A stretch of DNA of 64,000 nt from an uncultured Treponema sp. (GCA_946535985.1 CAMNDY010000003.1:21771-85770), one strand, 5' to 3'; counted from the first letter of the stretch, positions 7,889 to 18,484 are shown. Numbers and translations: made by a program. Notes: generated by a model from the letters alone, not told the origin.

Positions 7889-7944
7889 AGTATTCTCCTG
7901 TAAAAAGTTTTTATCTATTATATAATTATTTTCGGTATTTTTAA

Positions 7945-10900
7945 ATGAAATCATTATCATCTTCTGTTAATAATTTTCTCCATAACTGGAAGGATTTTTC
8001 TGCTGCTGCAGACAAAATAACATCCTCTGATGTACAATTTCCTCTTCAAATTTCCGGAACTCACGGAAGTCTTTTTACATATTTTTTAAGTGAACTTAGC
8101 ACTACTGCAAAATTCAAAACCCTGCAAGCAATTCAATACAGTAATTCAAGTAAAAAATCTGGTGAATATAAAAGTTTTTCTCAGGATTACCTTATTGTAG
8201 TTCCGGGCGAATTTGAAATGAATAACCTTACTCAGGATATAAAAACAATCTTTCCCGAAGCAGAAGTTTTTCTTTTTCCAAGTTGGGGAACAATTCCATA
8301 TAGGCCTGCAGCTCCTGGTTCTTTAGTTTTTGGTCAGCGAGCAGGATTCCTTTCGAAGCTTTTAGAAAAGCAGACCTTTACTACAAACATAAGTCCCCGC
8401 ATTTTTATAATCACACAGCGATCTTTTATGAGCGCCTTACCGCCACCAGAATACACAAGAGGGTTTTCCTTTTCGCTTAAAAAAGGTGATTTAATTGATA
8501 CTGTTAAGATTGCTCAAAAACTTACAGAAATCGGTTATATAAGAGTTTCAAGAGTAAATGTAAGAGGTGAGTTCAGTCTGCGTGGAGAAGTTCTTGATAT
8601 CTTTCTTCCGCTTGAAGAAAATCCGGTACGAATTGTTTTTGATTTTGATACAATTGAATCTCTCAAAGAGTTTGAAACCGATTCCCAGATAACACTTAAA
8701 AGTAGGGAAAAAATCACAATTTGTCCTACAAAAGAAGTTTTATGGACAGAAGAGCTTGTAGAAAAATTAAGAGCTAAACTAAAAGAATATCAGGAAACTG
8801 CAATTTCTCCAGATTCCAACAGCCAGCATATACATCTGCCTTTTACAGAACATGCCCTGCAGTATCAGGAAATGATGCTGGATGAACTTGCTGTAAAAAA
8901 AGAAACAGAAGGCGAGGAGTTTTATTACAGTCTTTTATGGGACAGGCCTTATTCAATTCTTGATTATATTGCTGATAATACTTTTGTCCTTTTTTATGAT
9001 TATGACAGAATTTTAAATGCAGAACTTGCAATAAACCGTGAATTTTCAGGCATGTACCGCAAGACAAAAGAGGATTTACCGGTTTTACCGCCTGACATGA
9101 TGCTTTATGAGCTCAAATTTTTACTAGAAAAAGTCTCAAATAGTCTATATTTTAAGACAGTTATAGACGAAAATGAGAATCCGGACTCTTTAATTACATT
9201 AAAAACAGAACCTTCTCGCAGTTTCTTTGGAAATTTAAACTACATGAAGGAAGAACTTACAAATCTTCAGAACGATGGCTGGAATATCACAATTTTTACC
9301 GACAACGATAATCAGCAGCTTCGTATTCATGAAATATTCAAGGACTGGACAGATATCGAGCCGGACGGGATTCGTAAACCAGTTCAACTTATTCCAAAAG
9401 CAATTTCAGCCGGCTTTAATATCCCTGAAATTAAACTTCTTATTATTCAGGAAAACGAGATCTTTGGACGCCGTAAGTATGTTGCAAAATCAGTAAATAA
9501 AGCTAAATCTCAGGTTATCGATACCTTTGTTGAGCTTAATCCGGGAGATTACATAGTTCACGTAAACTGGGGAATCGGGCTTTTTCATGGAATTGAGCGT
9601 GTAAAATCTCTTGGAAACGAAAGGGATTATATAAAGCTTGAATACGCAGATCAGGAGTTTGCCTTTGTTCCAATTGAGCAGGTAAACCTTGTTCAACGTT
9701 ATATCGGCAATGAAGGAGAAAAACCTCGTCTAGACCGCATAGGAAGCAAATCCTGGGAAAACAGAAAGAGCAAAGTCCAGAAAGCTGTAGAGGATCTTGC
9801 ACAAAAGCTCATAGATTTATATTCAAGAAGAAAGGCAAGTGTAGGGTACGCTTTTCCAAAAGAAAAGGAGTGGCAGTCTGCTTTTGAAGCAGCTTTTCCT
9901 TATGAAGATACTCCAGACCAGATAACAGTTACCGAAGAAGTTAAAGCCGATATGGAAAAGCCTGTTCCAATGGACCGTCTTGTTTGCGGAGACGTTGGTT
10001 ATGGTAAAACAGAAATTGCCATGCGTGCCGCATTTAAAGCAGTTATGGGTGGTAAACAGGTTGCATTCCTGGCACCAACAACAATTCTTGCAGAACAGCA
10101 TTATGAAACTTTAATTGAACGCTTTAAGAATTTCCCTGTAAAAATTGCCCGTTTAAGCCGCTTTGTGCCTGCTGCCGAACAAAAGAAAACTCTTTTTAAG
10201 CTTTCTATGGGCGAACTTGATATACTTGTAGGAACCCACAGAATAATCCAGAAAGACGTTCATTTTAAAAATCTTGGCCTGATGATCATTGATGAAGAGC
10301 AGCGTTTTGGCGTAAAGGACAAGGAACGCCTTAAGGAAATGAAAAACAATGTAGACTGTCTTACAATGTCTGCAACACCAATTCCACGAACCCTTCACAT
10401 GAGTCTTTTAAAAATCCGAGACATGAGTCTTTTAACAACTCCGCCACAAAACCGCCAGCCAATTGAAACTGTTATAGACGAATTTAGTGATGACAGAGTT
10501 GCAGCAGCCATAAGACAGGAAATGGACCGCGGTGGACAGGTTTTCTTTTTGCATAACCGTGTTGAATCTTTGCTGGAGATCCGCCAGAGAATTGAACGAA
10601 TTGTTCCTGAATGCCTTGTTGATATTGCCCATGGCCAGATGACCAGCCAGGAACTTGATGATATTTTCCATCGCTTTAAGATGGGTGGTTTTCATGTTCT
10701 TATTGCAACTACGATCATCGAAAACGGAATTGATATTCCAAACGTAAATACAATCATTATTGACCGTGCAGATATGTATGGAGTTTCACAGTTATATCAG
10801 CTTCGTGGCCGTGTTGGACGCAGTGACCGAAAAGCCTACGCATATTTATTATATCCAAAAGATAAAGCTCTTAGCGAAGTTGCAATGAAACGACTCCAGG

Positions 10901-11532
10901 TTATCAGTGATTTTACAGAACTTGGAAGTGGCTTTAAAATTGCCATGAAAGATATGGAAATAAGAGGCGCGGGTAACCTGCTTGGAAAAGACCAGTCGGG
11001 GGATGTATACGCAGTCGGCTTTGATTTATATATGCGCTTACTCAATGAAGCCGTTAATCGTCTTACAGCTCAAAAAGATTATAAACCCGAAAGCGAAGTT
11101 CTTATGGAACTTGAATATACAGGATATATTCCAGACACTTATGTAACTGTACCTCAAATTAAAATGGAGATATACAAGAAGATTGCATCAATTACAACAG
11201 ATGCAGAATTTGAAGCAATTGTAAATGAATTATCTGATCGTTTTGGACCAATTCCTGATGAAGTTTCAAGTCTGCTGGCTTTAGCAGAAATAAGAATTAT
11301 CTGCGGCAAGCTTTCAATAAAATCTATAAGAGAAAAACAAGGAGAGGTAAAGGTTGAATTTGGCAATACCTCAAATTTCTCAATTGATAAATTGATGAAG
11401 CTTATTAAAGATAATCCTGGAACTATACATTTAAACCCAACAATGCCAAATGTGATGTTTATAAAACTTGGTAAAATCGGCTTAAAAGAAAAATCTGAAT
11501 TTATACGAGAAAAACTAAGCCAGTTGGCCTAA
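7945..11532 (+). CDS. mfd: Transcription-repair coupling factor Mfd
   Basis: Mfd removes RNA polymerase stalled at DNA damage and recruits UvrA. The 1195-residue protein has the full domain order: UvrB-like N-terminal module with GSLVFGQRAGFLSKL, the RNA-polymerase-interacting domain at about 530-600 (LNPGDYIVHVNWGIGLFHG), the RecG-like motor with Walker A GDVGYGKTEIAMRAA and DEEQ box (MIIDEEQRFGV), helicase motifs SATPIPRTL and GRVGRSDRKAYAYLL, and the C-terminal TRCF domain. A TATAAT at 7921-7926 could serve as -10 box, giving a leader of about a dozen bases without a clear Shine-Dalgarno. It stands alone, divergent from the secreted-protein operon. Confidence 0.97.
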   Translation: MKSLSSSVNNFLHNWKDFSAAADKITSSDVQFPLQISGTHGSLFTYFLSELSTTAKFKTLQAIQYSNSSKKSGEYKSFSQDYLIVVPGEFEMNNLTQDIKTIFPEAEVFLFPSWGTIPYRPAAPGSLVFGQRAGFLSKLLEKQTFTTNISPRIFIITQRSFMSALPPPEYTRGFSFSLKKGDLIDTVKIAQKLTEIGYIRVSRVNVRGEFSLRGEVLDIFLPLEENPVRIVFDFDTIESLKEFETDSQITLKSREKITICPTKEVLWTEELVEKLRAKLKEYQETAISPDSNSQHIHLPFTEHALQYQEMMLDELAVKKETEGEEFYYSLLWDRPYSILDYIADNTFVLFYDYDRILNAELAINREFSGMYRKTKEDLPVLPPDMMLYELKFLLEKVSNSLYFKTVIDENENPDSLITLKTEPSRSFFGNLNYMKEELTNLQNDGWNITIFTDNDNQQLRIHEIFKDWTDIEPDGIRKPVQLIPKAISAGFNIPEIKLLIIQENEIFGRRKYVAKSVNKAKSQVIDTFVELNPGDYIVHVNWGIGLFHGIERVKSLGNERDYIKLEYADQEFAFVPIEQVNLVQRYIGNEGEKPRLDRIGSKSWENRKSKVQKAVEDLAQKLIDLYSRRKASVGYAFPKEKEWQSAFEAAFPYEDTPDQITVTEEVKADMEKPVPMDRLVCGDVGYGKTEIAMRAAFKAVMGGKQVAFLAPTTILAEQHYETLIERFKNFPVKIARLSRFVPAAEQKKTLFKLSMGELDILVGTHRIIQKDVHFKNLGLMIIDEEQRFGVKDKERLKEMKNNVDCLTMSATPIPRTLHMSLLKIRDMSLLTTPPQNRQPIETVIDEFSDDRVAAAIRQEMDRGGQVFFLHNRVESLLEIRQRIERIVPECLVDIAHGQMTSQELDDIFHRFKMGGFHVLIATTIIENGIDIPNVNTIIIDRADMYGVSQLYQLRGRVGRSDRKAYAYLLYPKDKALSEVAMKRLQVISDFTELGSGFKIAMKDMEIRGAGNLLGKDQSGDVYAVGFDLYMRLLNEAVNRLTAQKDYKPESEVLMELEYTGYIPDTYVTVPQIKMEIYKKIASITTDAEFEAIVNELSDRFGPIPDEVSSLLALAEIRIICGKLSIKSIREKQGEVKVEFGNTSNFSIDKLMKLIKDNPGTIHLNPTMPNVMFIKLGKIGLKEKSEFIREKLSQLA

Positions 11533-11647
11533 AAAAGCAGCTCAAGTCGCCTAAATGCCCATTTTTCTATATTATATTACTACTCATAACGCATATTCTG
11601 TCTACCTGAACAAGCATATTATGCCCTTTTACTAGAATCGGAGAGCG

Positions 11648-13906
11648 CTAAAATATCTTATACACCTTATTCTTCCCACCAAGATAGTTATTCGAAACAC
11701 CATCATCTTCATACAATTCAAATGGTTCACAAGTGCCGTTATTATCAGGGAATCTAAGGGCTTTTATGGAGTTATTTTCATTTACAGGAATTACACAGCC
11801 TTCTTTTACAAATAAAGGAATCTTATCAATTGGAGCATCACAGTCTAGCCATTTACCGCCATTGTATTTCTGACCAGTCCACCAGTCGTACCAGGCGCAA
11901 TCTACAGGTAAGTAAACTCTACGGATTTTTGGGGTATTTATGGCTGAACCCTGTTTATCATAATACATAGGTTTTATTACAGGGCAAACCATAATAGAAG
12001 GCCCGAACATAAACTGATCACTTATTTCTACCGTTTTAGAATCATTAAATTGGGTAAAAAGAGGTCTTATAAACTGTTCATCATCCTTCCACACTTTACC
12101 TGCAACAGAATAAATATATGGCATGAGCGTATAACGAAGCTTAATAAAATCGGTTATTGCATTATAAAATACATGAGATTCATCATCAAAAGCCCATGGC
12201 TCTCTACGGCAGTCGGTACCATGTGCACGGAACATTGGTAAAAAAGCACCTAACTGCAGCCATCGTGTATATAACTCACGGTAAGAAGGATTTTCTACAG
12301 TATTATCATAATCTCCGTTCCAATACCAGTTTATGCCCTTTTTAACAAAAAATCCGCCGATGTCAAAAGTCCAGTATGGAATACCTGAAAGACTAAAATG
12401 AAGTGCTGCTAATAGCTGATTTTGTAAAGTTTCCCATGACGCACTTGTATCTCCGCTCCACAAGGTTACTCCATATTTTTGACTTCCTAAAACTCCGCTT
12501 CTTGTAAGTATAAGCATTCTTCGTTCCGGAAAATCACTCTTCTGGCCTTCATACATGCCTTTTGCGTGATAGTATCCATAAGCATTTGACTTTTCTAACG
12601 GCATTATATCCTGAGCATTTTGTAAGTATTCTGCAAATTGGAGCTCTTCTGGTGGAATTTCGTAGTGGTTCCATTCAGGAGTACTAGGTTCACTTGAGTC
12701 ACACCACCAGCTTTCAACACCAAAATTGGATAACCCTTCCCTAGCCTGTTTCCAGTACAGTTCCCTCGCCTTTTTATCAAACGAATTACAGATATTTACA
12801 CCTGGTAATAAACAGTTATTTTCAAGCATTTCCTTGTAATTCTGACATTTTTCGTCCATGCTTGGCCAGATTGATATCATAAAATGAACGTTATTCTTTG
12901 CTAGCGTTTGGATCATTATATCTGGAGTTGGAAAACGAGATTTATCAAAAGATTTCTGCCCCCACATACCGTCTTCCCAGCTTAGCCAGTCAAGAACTAT
13001 ACAGCTTAAAGATATATCTCTTTTTTTGAATTCAGCAGCTACATTTAATATCTCTTCTTGAGTTTCATAACGCTCCTGAGACTGTACATATCCAAAAGCC
13101 CATTTAGGAGGAATGAGCGCTTTACCAGTAATTTGACGAGTACATTTTACAATATCAGATTTTTGCAAAGGCGCAATAAAATAATAATCAAGATAATAAT
13201 CTGCTGTAGTATAAAAATACGTAGAATCAGTATCACAAAAAATTGAAGGACTTTGAGTAGAAAATAAAACAGAATATCCTTTACTTGAAACAAATGATGG
13301 AATAGCAATTTTTTTATTTGCCTGATTCAAATATTGTTTTGTATGACGCAAGTCCCATTTTCCATGTTCACACTGCCCTAATCCAAAAATCTTTTCATCA
13401 GCATCAAGCAGAAAATCTAACCTTGTTCTATAAAGTGTTTTATCAAAAGTTTTATCTGCTGAAAGAATCTGTTTTTTTACACCGTCGGCAGTTTTGATTT
13501 CCTGGGTTTCAATTTTTCCTGCACTTATAAAAGAATCAAACTTTTCCACATGATGACTATTGTGTGGTTTTTCTGAAAAAAGAAGTGTCTGGACTCCACT
13601 GTCTTCCTTTTGAAAAAAACTTACAGAGCTTGTTTCCGGATCAATTTTGCAAATTAAGTGTTTTGTGCATACAGAATAAAAGTTGTCTGATTTTATAAAT
13701 GTATATTCTGGTTTTGTTGCAGGGGTTAAAAATTCTTCAGTCTGATGAATATCAAAGCTTTTTTCTGCAGTAAATGAAACGCGGATAATATCATTATTGA
13801 ATACTAATACCCTTAAAATCCCAAGTTCAGAAGTAAAATAAATACAGTTTTGTTCCTGTGTACAACTGATAATCTTTGAGTCTTTTGGTTTTATTGGGGT
13901 AATCAT
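11648..13906 (-). CDS. Glycoside hydrolase family 31 (alpha-xylosidase/alpha-glucosidase type)
   Basis: The 752-residue protein has the GH31 layout: N-terminal beta-sandwich (to about 230), (beta/alpha)8 barrel, then two C-terminal beta domains. The nucleophile motif is WWCDSSEP with D403, and the likely acid/base is D486 in WSGDTSASW; spacing is as in YicI-type enzymes. DWLSWEDGMWG and FPTPDIMI fit the alpha-xylosidase branch better than starch-type alpha-glucosidases, but substrate is not settled by motifs. There is no signal peptide, so it acts in the cytoplasm on imported oligosaccharides, probably from plant xyloglucan or starch. A GAGG ribosome site precedes the ATG. No transporter or regulator gene is adjacent. 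Confidence 0.92.
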   Translation of the reverse strand: MITPIKPKDSKIISCTQEQNCIYFTSELGILRVLVFNNDIIRVSFTAEKSFDIHQTEEFLTPATKPEYTFIKSDNFYSVCTKHLICKIDPETSSVSFFQKEDSGVQTLLFSEKPHNSHHVEKFDSFISAGKIETQEIKTADGVKKQILSADKTFDKTLYRTRLDFLLDADEKIFGLGQCEHGKWDLRHTKQYLNQANKKIAIPSFVSSKGYSVLFSTQSPSIFCDTDSTYFYTTADYYLDYYFIAPLQKSDIVKCTRQITGKALIPPKWAFGYVQSQERYETQEEILNVAAEFKKRDISLSCIVLDWLSWEDGMWGQKSFDKSRFPTPDIMIQTLAKNNVHFMISIWPSMDEKCQNYKEMLENNCLLPGVNICNSFDKKARELYWKQAREGLSNFGVESWWCDSSEPSTPEWNHYEIPPEELQFAEYLQNAQDIMPLEKSNAYGYYHAKGMYEGQKSDFPERRMLILTRSGVLGSQKYGVTLWSGDTSASWETLQNQLLAALHFSLSGIPYWTFDIGGFFVKKGINWYWNGDYDNTVENPSYRELYTRWLQLGAFLPMFRAHGTDCRREPWAFDDESHVFYNAITDFIKLRYTLMPYIYSVAGKVWKDDEQFIRPLFTQFNDSKTVEISDQFMFGPSIMVCPVIKPMYYDKQGSAINTPKIRRVYLPVDCAWYDWWTGQKYNGGKWLDCDAPIDKIPLFVKEGCVIPVNENNSIKALRFPDNNGTCEPFELYEDDGVSNNYLGGKNKVYKIF

Positions 13907-13917
13907 ATTATCCTCTT

Positions 13918-15189
13918 TTACAGCATTCCAGAGATTTGCTCACCGGTAACAGGTCTTGAAAAATAGAATCCCTGCTGAATATCACAGCCTACAGATTTTA
14001 AGAATTCACTTTGTTGGGAAGTTTCAACACCTTCACAAAGCGTAGTAATATCAAGCTGGTGAGTCATATTGATAATGTTAGAAATAATAACTCTTTCTTT
14101 TTTATGAAGTTCTTCTGACTGTAAAAAGCATTTATCCATTTTGATAATATCAATAGGAAGCTCGCTCAAAAGATATAAAGAAGAATAGCCGGAACCAAAA
14201 TCATCCATTGAAACTTTAAAACCTAGTTCATGGAAAGTGCGGATAAAGTTCATGGCTTTTGCAGTATCGGCCATGCACACTGTTTCTGTAATTTCAAACT
14301 CAATATACTTGGGTGGAATTTTAAATTCATTCAAAAGGCTTTTTACATAATTTATTATATCAAGCTTTTTAAAATGCTGACGCGATACATTTATAGAAAT
14401 TGGTACAACCTTTAAGCCCTGCTGCAATCTTTGCGAAATGAATTTAAATACTTCCCTGTACATAAAATAATCTACAGCAATTATCTGCCCGCTTCGTTCA
14501 ATAATTGGGATAAACTGGTCTGGTTGAATTATCGTTCCATCCGGCTTTTTCCAGCGAACAAGAGCCTCTGCCCCACTCACCTTACCTGTTGTTGAATCTA
14601 TCTTTGGCTGATAGTATGCAACAAGTTCTCCATTTGAAATTGCAGAATCTATTGTCGAAAGAATTTCTATTTCGTGATTAATCTGCGAAGACATTTCTTC
14701 TCTAAAAATTACAACAGAATCTTCGGTGTTATTTTCGCGGGCAATTTTACGGGCCAGGTTACAGTTTGAAATTACAGTTTCGGCATCGATATTGGAATTG
14801 TCTTTTGTAATAAAATAAACTCCGGTACAGATTCTAAGACGATTGCATTTATATTTACTTCGAAGCTCATTTTCTATAAGCATGTTTCTGGTAATAATCT
14901 GATTATGCAAAATATCTTCATCGTGAATATCATATAAGCCGACAGTTACCATATTGTCAGAAACAACACGAGACCCATATAAAAAATTATTTTTATTGCT
15001 GCTGAGTAATTTAGCATAATCTGCAAGAAGATCGTTTCCTGTTTTATAACTGTATGTATCATTAAAATATTTGAAATGTTTTATATCACTATAATCAATT
15101 AAAATTATTTTATCATCAAGATTGTCAATAAGAGACTGGAGTTTTGGGACAAATTCCTCATAGCTGTCTAGGCCGGTAAGCGTATCCAT
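13918..15189 (-). CDS. Cyclic-di-GMP phosphodiesterase (degenerate GGDEF plus active-type EAL)
   Basis: The 423-residue cytosolic protein has an N-terminal diguanylate-cyclase-like domain (DTLTGLDSYEEF at the start) in which the GGDEF signature is replaced by VVSDNM, so it should not make c-di-GMP. The C-terminal EAL domain (from about residue 170) looks competent: EALVRW, NVSRQHF, EITET, DDFGSGYSSL, IKMDKCF and CEGVET supply the metal and base residues. It should therefore cleave c-di-GMP to pGpG, with the GGDEF-like part perhaps a regulatory GTP sensor. No membrane or sensor domain is present. It has its own promoter and a good ribosome site (AGAGG), and lies downstream of rodA on the same strand. 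Confidence 0.92.
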   Translation of the reverse strand: MDTLTGLDSYEEFVPKLQSLIDNLDDKIILIDYSDIKHFKYFNDTYSYKTGNDLLADYAKLLSSNKNNFLYGSRVVSDNMVTVGLYDIHDEDILHNQIITRNMLIENELRSKYKCNRLRICTGVYFITKDNSNIDAETVISNCNLARKIARENNTEDSVVIFREEMSSQINHEIEILSTIDSAISNGELVAYYQPKIDSTTGKVSGAEALVRWKKPDGTIIQPDQFIPIIERSGQIIAVDYFMYREVFKFISQRLQQGLKVVPISINVSRQHFKKLDIINYVKSLLNEFKIPPKYIEFEITETVCMADTAKAMNFIRTFHELGFKVSMDDFGSGYSSLYLLSELPIDIIKMDKCFLQSEELHKKERVIISNIINMTHQLDITTLCEGVETSQQSEFLKSVGCDIQQGFYFSRPVTGEQISGML

Positions 15190-15221
15190 TAAATACCTCT
15201 AACTTTTTTATTTATAAGATA

Positions 15222-15250
15222 ATTATATATTAGAAAAGTAAATTTTACAA
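15222..15250 (-). promoter_or_regulatory. Sigma-70 promoter of the EAL gene
   Basis: Minus-strand TTGTAA and TATAAT with a 17-base spacer lie in the rodA-EAL gap, about 30 bases before the start codon, so the EAL gene can be expressed apart from the shape operon. Confidence 0.5.
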
Positions 15251-15263
15251 ACAAAAAAGTTTA

Positions 15264-16577
15264 CTAATACAAATCCTTTTTTCGGTAATTAATGCTCATT
15301 AAAAGGCCCATGCAGGTCATTACAGTAAGTAAGGAAGAACCACCATAAGATAAGAATAGCAAAGGAATTCCGGTAATAGGCATTATGCCCATAACCATGC
15401 CTGTGTTGATGAAAAAGTGGAAGGTTATCATTCCAAATACTCCTGAAGCAATATAAGTTCCGTAGCGGTTTGGACAATGTCTTATAATCATCAGGATGCG
15501 GATAAAGATTGCAAAATATAAAAGGAAAACAATACAACCGCCAAAAAATCCAAACTCTTCTGAAAGAATACTAAAAATAAAGTCTGTACTCTGCTGAGGT
15601 AAGAATCGGTAATGGCTTTGAGTTCCATTTAAAAATCCCTGTCCAAAAGGTCCACCAGCACCAATTGCAATTTTTGATTGAATGATATTCCAGCCGGAAC
15701 CAAGAGGATCTTTATAAGGATTCATAAATACAATAAGACGTTTAATCTGGTAATATTTTAAAACCTTAGAAAATGCAAGTGAACCAATAAGCGAAAATGC
15801 AAGAATAGAAAAACAATAAGAAATCCAGATCATATAACGTGGAAAATGGAAATACTTTCGTAAGATGAGACTAACAGATGCAATAAAGGAAGCTGTAAAA
15901 ATGAGTATGATTCGGAATTTTGGAGTTGTTAAAATTGAAATTACCGAATATGGATGAAGGGCAATTTCACTGTTCCAAACCGGAAGAATTGCAAAAACAA
16001 TTGTAAGCATACCAAAGGATAAAACATAAATAATGTATCGCAATGGAACATCTGCAACAAAACACATGAATAGGAAAATTGGAATATAAACACTTGCAGT
16101 TCCCATATCAGGCTGAATTAAAATCAGGCCCATAGGCAGCATCATAATTCCTGTTGCAATTAAAAATCGTTTTATAGGATTTTCGTTTCTACTGTTATCA
16201 AGATATCGGGCAAGGTACAAAATAAAAAAGACTTTTCCAAACTCCGAAGGCTGAATACCAAACTCGCCTATTCCAATCCAGCTTCTGGCTCCATTTACAA
16301 GTCGTCCAAATAATCGTGTATAAATTAAAACAAGAATAAGTGTCAGATAAAACCAGGGAGAAATGCTTTCGAGTCGGCGATAATCATAGATTGTCATTAT
16401 AATTAAAAATACAAATCCTATGGCAGCCCAGATAATCTGTTTTTTATATTCATTGGTAACAGAAATACCTTCGGAGTTTATGCTGGAAGAATAAATGAAC
16501 ATTATGCCCATTGTAACAAGGATTGCAATTACTAAAATTAAAAAATAATCAAACATCGACAAGACTTTATTTTTCAT
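15264..16577 (-). CDS. rodA: Rod-shape peptidoglycan polymerase RodA
   Basis: RodA is the SEDS-family glycosyltransferase that polymerises lipid II during lateral wall growth. The roughly 437-residue protein is polytopic; GARSWIGIGEFGIQPSEFGKVFF and the C-terminal PITGIPLLFLSYGGSSLL block are signature SEDS motifs (the latter around the catalytic region). The frame opens at a TTG at 16583, but AGGAGG is placed seven bases before the ATG at 16575-16577, so I start there. It lies six bases or so after mrdA, its obligatory transpeptidase partner, as the last gene of the mre operon. FtsW is the alternative SEDS assignment but the gene order argues for RodA. Confidence 0.94.
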   Translation of the reverse strand: MKNKVLSMFDYFLILVIAILVTMGIMFIYSSSINSEGISVTNEYKKQIIWAAIGFVFLIIMTIYDYRRLESISPWFYLTLILVLIYTRLFGRLVNGARSWIGIGEFGIQPSEFGKVFFILYLARYLDNSRNENPIKRFLIATGIMMLPMGLILIQPDMGTASVYIPIFLFMCFVADVPLRYIIYVLSFGMLTIVFAILPVWNSEIALHPYSVISILTTPKFRIILIFTASFIASVSLILRKYFHFPRYMIWISYCFSILAFSLIGSLAFSKVLKYYQIKRLIVFMNPYKDPLGSGWNIIQSKIAIGAGGPFGQGFLNGTQSHYRFLPQQSTDFIFSILSEEFGFFGGCIVFLLYFAIFIRILMIIRHCPNRYGTYIASGVFGMITFHFFINTGMVMGIMPITGIPLLFLSYGGSSLLTVMTCMGLLMSINYRKKDLY

Positions 16578-16588
16578 TTGCAACCCTC

Positions 16589-18484
16589 CTACTCCATTCT
16601 TGTATGATTTGTATTTTGTTGATTTATTAAATATTCAAAGCCAAGTTCATGAATAGATTCTTCAAAGCTTTGATTAGCAAAATATCCCTGGATAATTATG
16701 TTGGTACAATAAGGTGCCCACCATTCCCATTTGTTGCAGGCCTCTACAATTGTAGCAACACAAATGCGGTCTTCAGGCGGTGCATCATAAGGAGCATAAG
16801 CAACAAGCCAGGAGTGCCAGCTCTGATCATTTTTTCTGTTAGGATTACTGTAGGGTTCAACTTCGGCAGTACCGGTTTTACAGGCAATCTTTACAATTTT
16901 ATTATTCATAGGATATTGAGGAGTACCGTCTGTTACTGTATAACGAAGAGCCTCCTGAATCTCTTTCCAGACAGATTTATCGATTGTAGATTCTGTAAGA
17001 ACAGAAGGTTTAACTTCCCGAATGACTTCATCAGAAACAGGGTCGCGCACTTCTTTTAATAAGTGTGGTTTGTAAATAACACCTTCGTTACTAACCATGG
17101 CAATCATATTTGCAAGCTGCAGCGGAGTTGCTTCCATGTAGCCCTGACCAATAGAACAAGACATTGTGTCTCCACCAACCCATTTCTCATGGTACTTTTT
17201 CTGTTTCCATTCTGCAGTTGGAACAAGACCCGATACCTGACTAGGCAAATCTATCTGGGTACTCTGACCAAAACCAAATTCTTTTGCATAAGAAGCAATT
17301 TTTTCAATACCAAGATAGTCTCGTCCAATTGTCCAGTAATAAACGTCGCAGGATTGTGCCATGGCATTCTTAAGATCCAGCCAACCGTGACCAGAATGCA
17401 GGTGACAATGGAAGGTTCGTCCACCATAAAGCATCTTACCTTTACATTCAATTGTTTTTGAAGACGGAAATGCCTTTTCCTGAAGCATTGCCGCACTCAT
17501 GACAATCTTAAAAGTAGAAGCCGGCGGATAAGATATCTGAACAGCACGATTAATAAGAGGTTTTGAAGAATCATTTAAAAGCTTTGCATAAAGATTAGAT
17601 GCGTCATCAGAAGTAAAAAGGTTTGAGTCAAAGTTTGGATATGAAACCATTGCAAGGATTTCACCCGTAGCAGGTTTTAGAACTACGCTTGCCCCTACTC
17701 TTTTTCCAAGAGAATCTTCTACAAGCTTTTGAACTCTTGAATCAATTGTAAGTACAAGCTTCTTGCCCATTTCAGGAGGCTCTACAATCGGTGTATCAGA
17801 AATAATTCTTCCGTGTACATCTACAGTTGCAAGTTCACGACCAGACTTACCTTGCAAAAGTTCATCATATTGTTTTTCAATTCCGGTTTTTCCTACAACA
17901 CTAGTGTTTGTATAACCTTTGTTGTAAAGAACAGTCATTTCGTCTTTATCAATATCACCTACGTAACCAATGATATGAGAAAGAGAAAGTGTTGTATAAG
18001 TATAATTTCTTACTGGTTTAGAAACCCATGAAACTCCGGGTAAATCATTTTTATTTTCTGCAATGTTTGAAATAATGCTGAAAGGTACATTTGTCCTTAC
18101 CTGAATTGTTGAATAAGAACGACGCACATTTTTTGGGATTCTTGCATCTATCTGCGATTTTGAAATTCCAAGATAACCTGCAAGCTTTACCATTACAGTG
18201 TCATATTTTGAAGCAGGGATTTCTCCGGGAATAACTTCAACAGCAAAAGAGTCGTTGTTTGTTACTAAAGCCATATCGGCATTACGGTCATAAATTTCTC
18301 CGCGGGAAGCCGGCAGTGTACTTATCTGACTTGAAATTGTTTTTGACTGAATTTTGTATTCTTCACCGTTTGTAATCTGCATTGAAAAAAGACGAAAAAC
18401 ATAAATTATTAAAGCAAAACAGGTAATAAAAAAGAGGATTATAACTTTTCCATTTTTTGAAATGTTTTGCTGGCTGTTAATCAT
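16589..18484 (-). CDS. mrdA: Penicillin-binding protein 2 (elongation transpeptidase)
   Basis: This class B PBP cross-links peptidoglycan with RodA. After a short cytosolic tail there is one membrane helix (VIILFFITCFALIIYVF), a pedestal domain (PASRGEIYDRN and neighbours), then the transpeptidase domain with the SxxK serine in PPASTFKIV (about residue 323), an SxD-type second motif (QSCDVYY) and KTG in CKTGTAEV. About 630 residues is usual for PBP2. I take the ATG at 18482-18484, whose bases overlap the mreD stop, in preference to the upstream TTG. The overlap implies coupled translation with mreD. Confidence 0.95.
   Translation of the reverse strand: MINSQQNISKNGKVIILFFITCFALIIYVFRLFSMQITNGEEYKIQSKTISSQISTLPASRGEIYDRNADMALVTNNDSFAVEVIPGEIPASKYDTVMVKLAGYLGISKSQIDARIPKNVRRSYSTIQVRTNVPFSIISNIAENKNDLPGVSWVSKPVRNYTYTTLSLSHIIGYVGDIDKDEMTVLYNKGYTNTSVVGKTGIEKQYDELLQGKSGRELATVDVHGRIISDTPIVEPPEMGKKLVLTIDSRVQKLVEDSLGKRVGASVVLKPATGEILAMVSYPNFDSNLFTSDDASNLYAKLLNDSSKPLINRAVQISYPPASTFKIVMSAAMLQEKAFPSSKTIECKGKMLYGGRTFHCHLHSGHGWLDLKNAMAQSCDVYYWTIGRDYLGIEKIASYAKEFGFGQSTQIDLPSQVSGLVPTAEWKQKKYHEKWVGGDTMSCSIGQGYMEATPLQLANMIAMVSNEGVIYKPHLLKEVRDPVSDEVIREVKPSVLTESTIDKSVWKEIQEALRYTVTDGTPQYPMNNKIVKIACKTGTAEVEPYSNPNRKNDQSWHSWLVAYAPYDAPPEDRICVATIVEACNKWEWWAPYCTNIIIQGYFANQSFEESIHELGFEYLINQQNTNHTRME

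Noticed and set aside
11533..11647. Gap between mfd and the GH31 gene
   Set aside because: Checked for RNA genes or a terminator; no convincing stem or reading frame.
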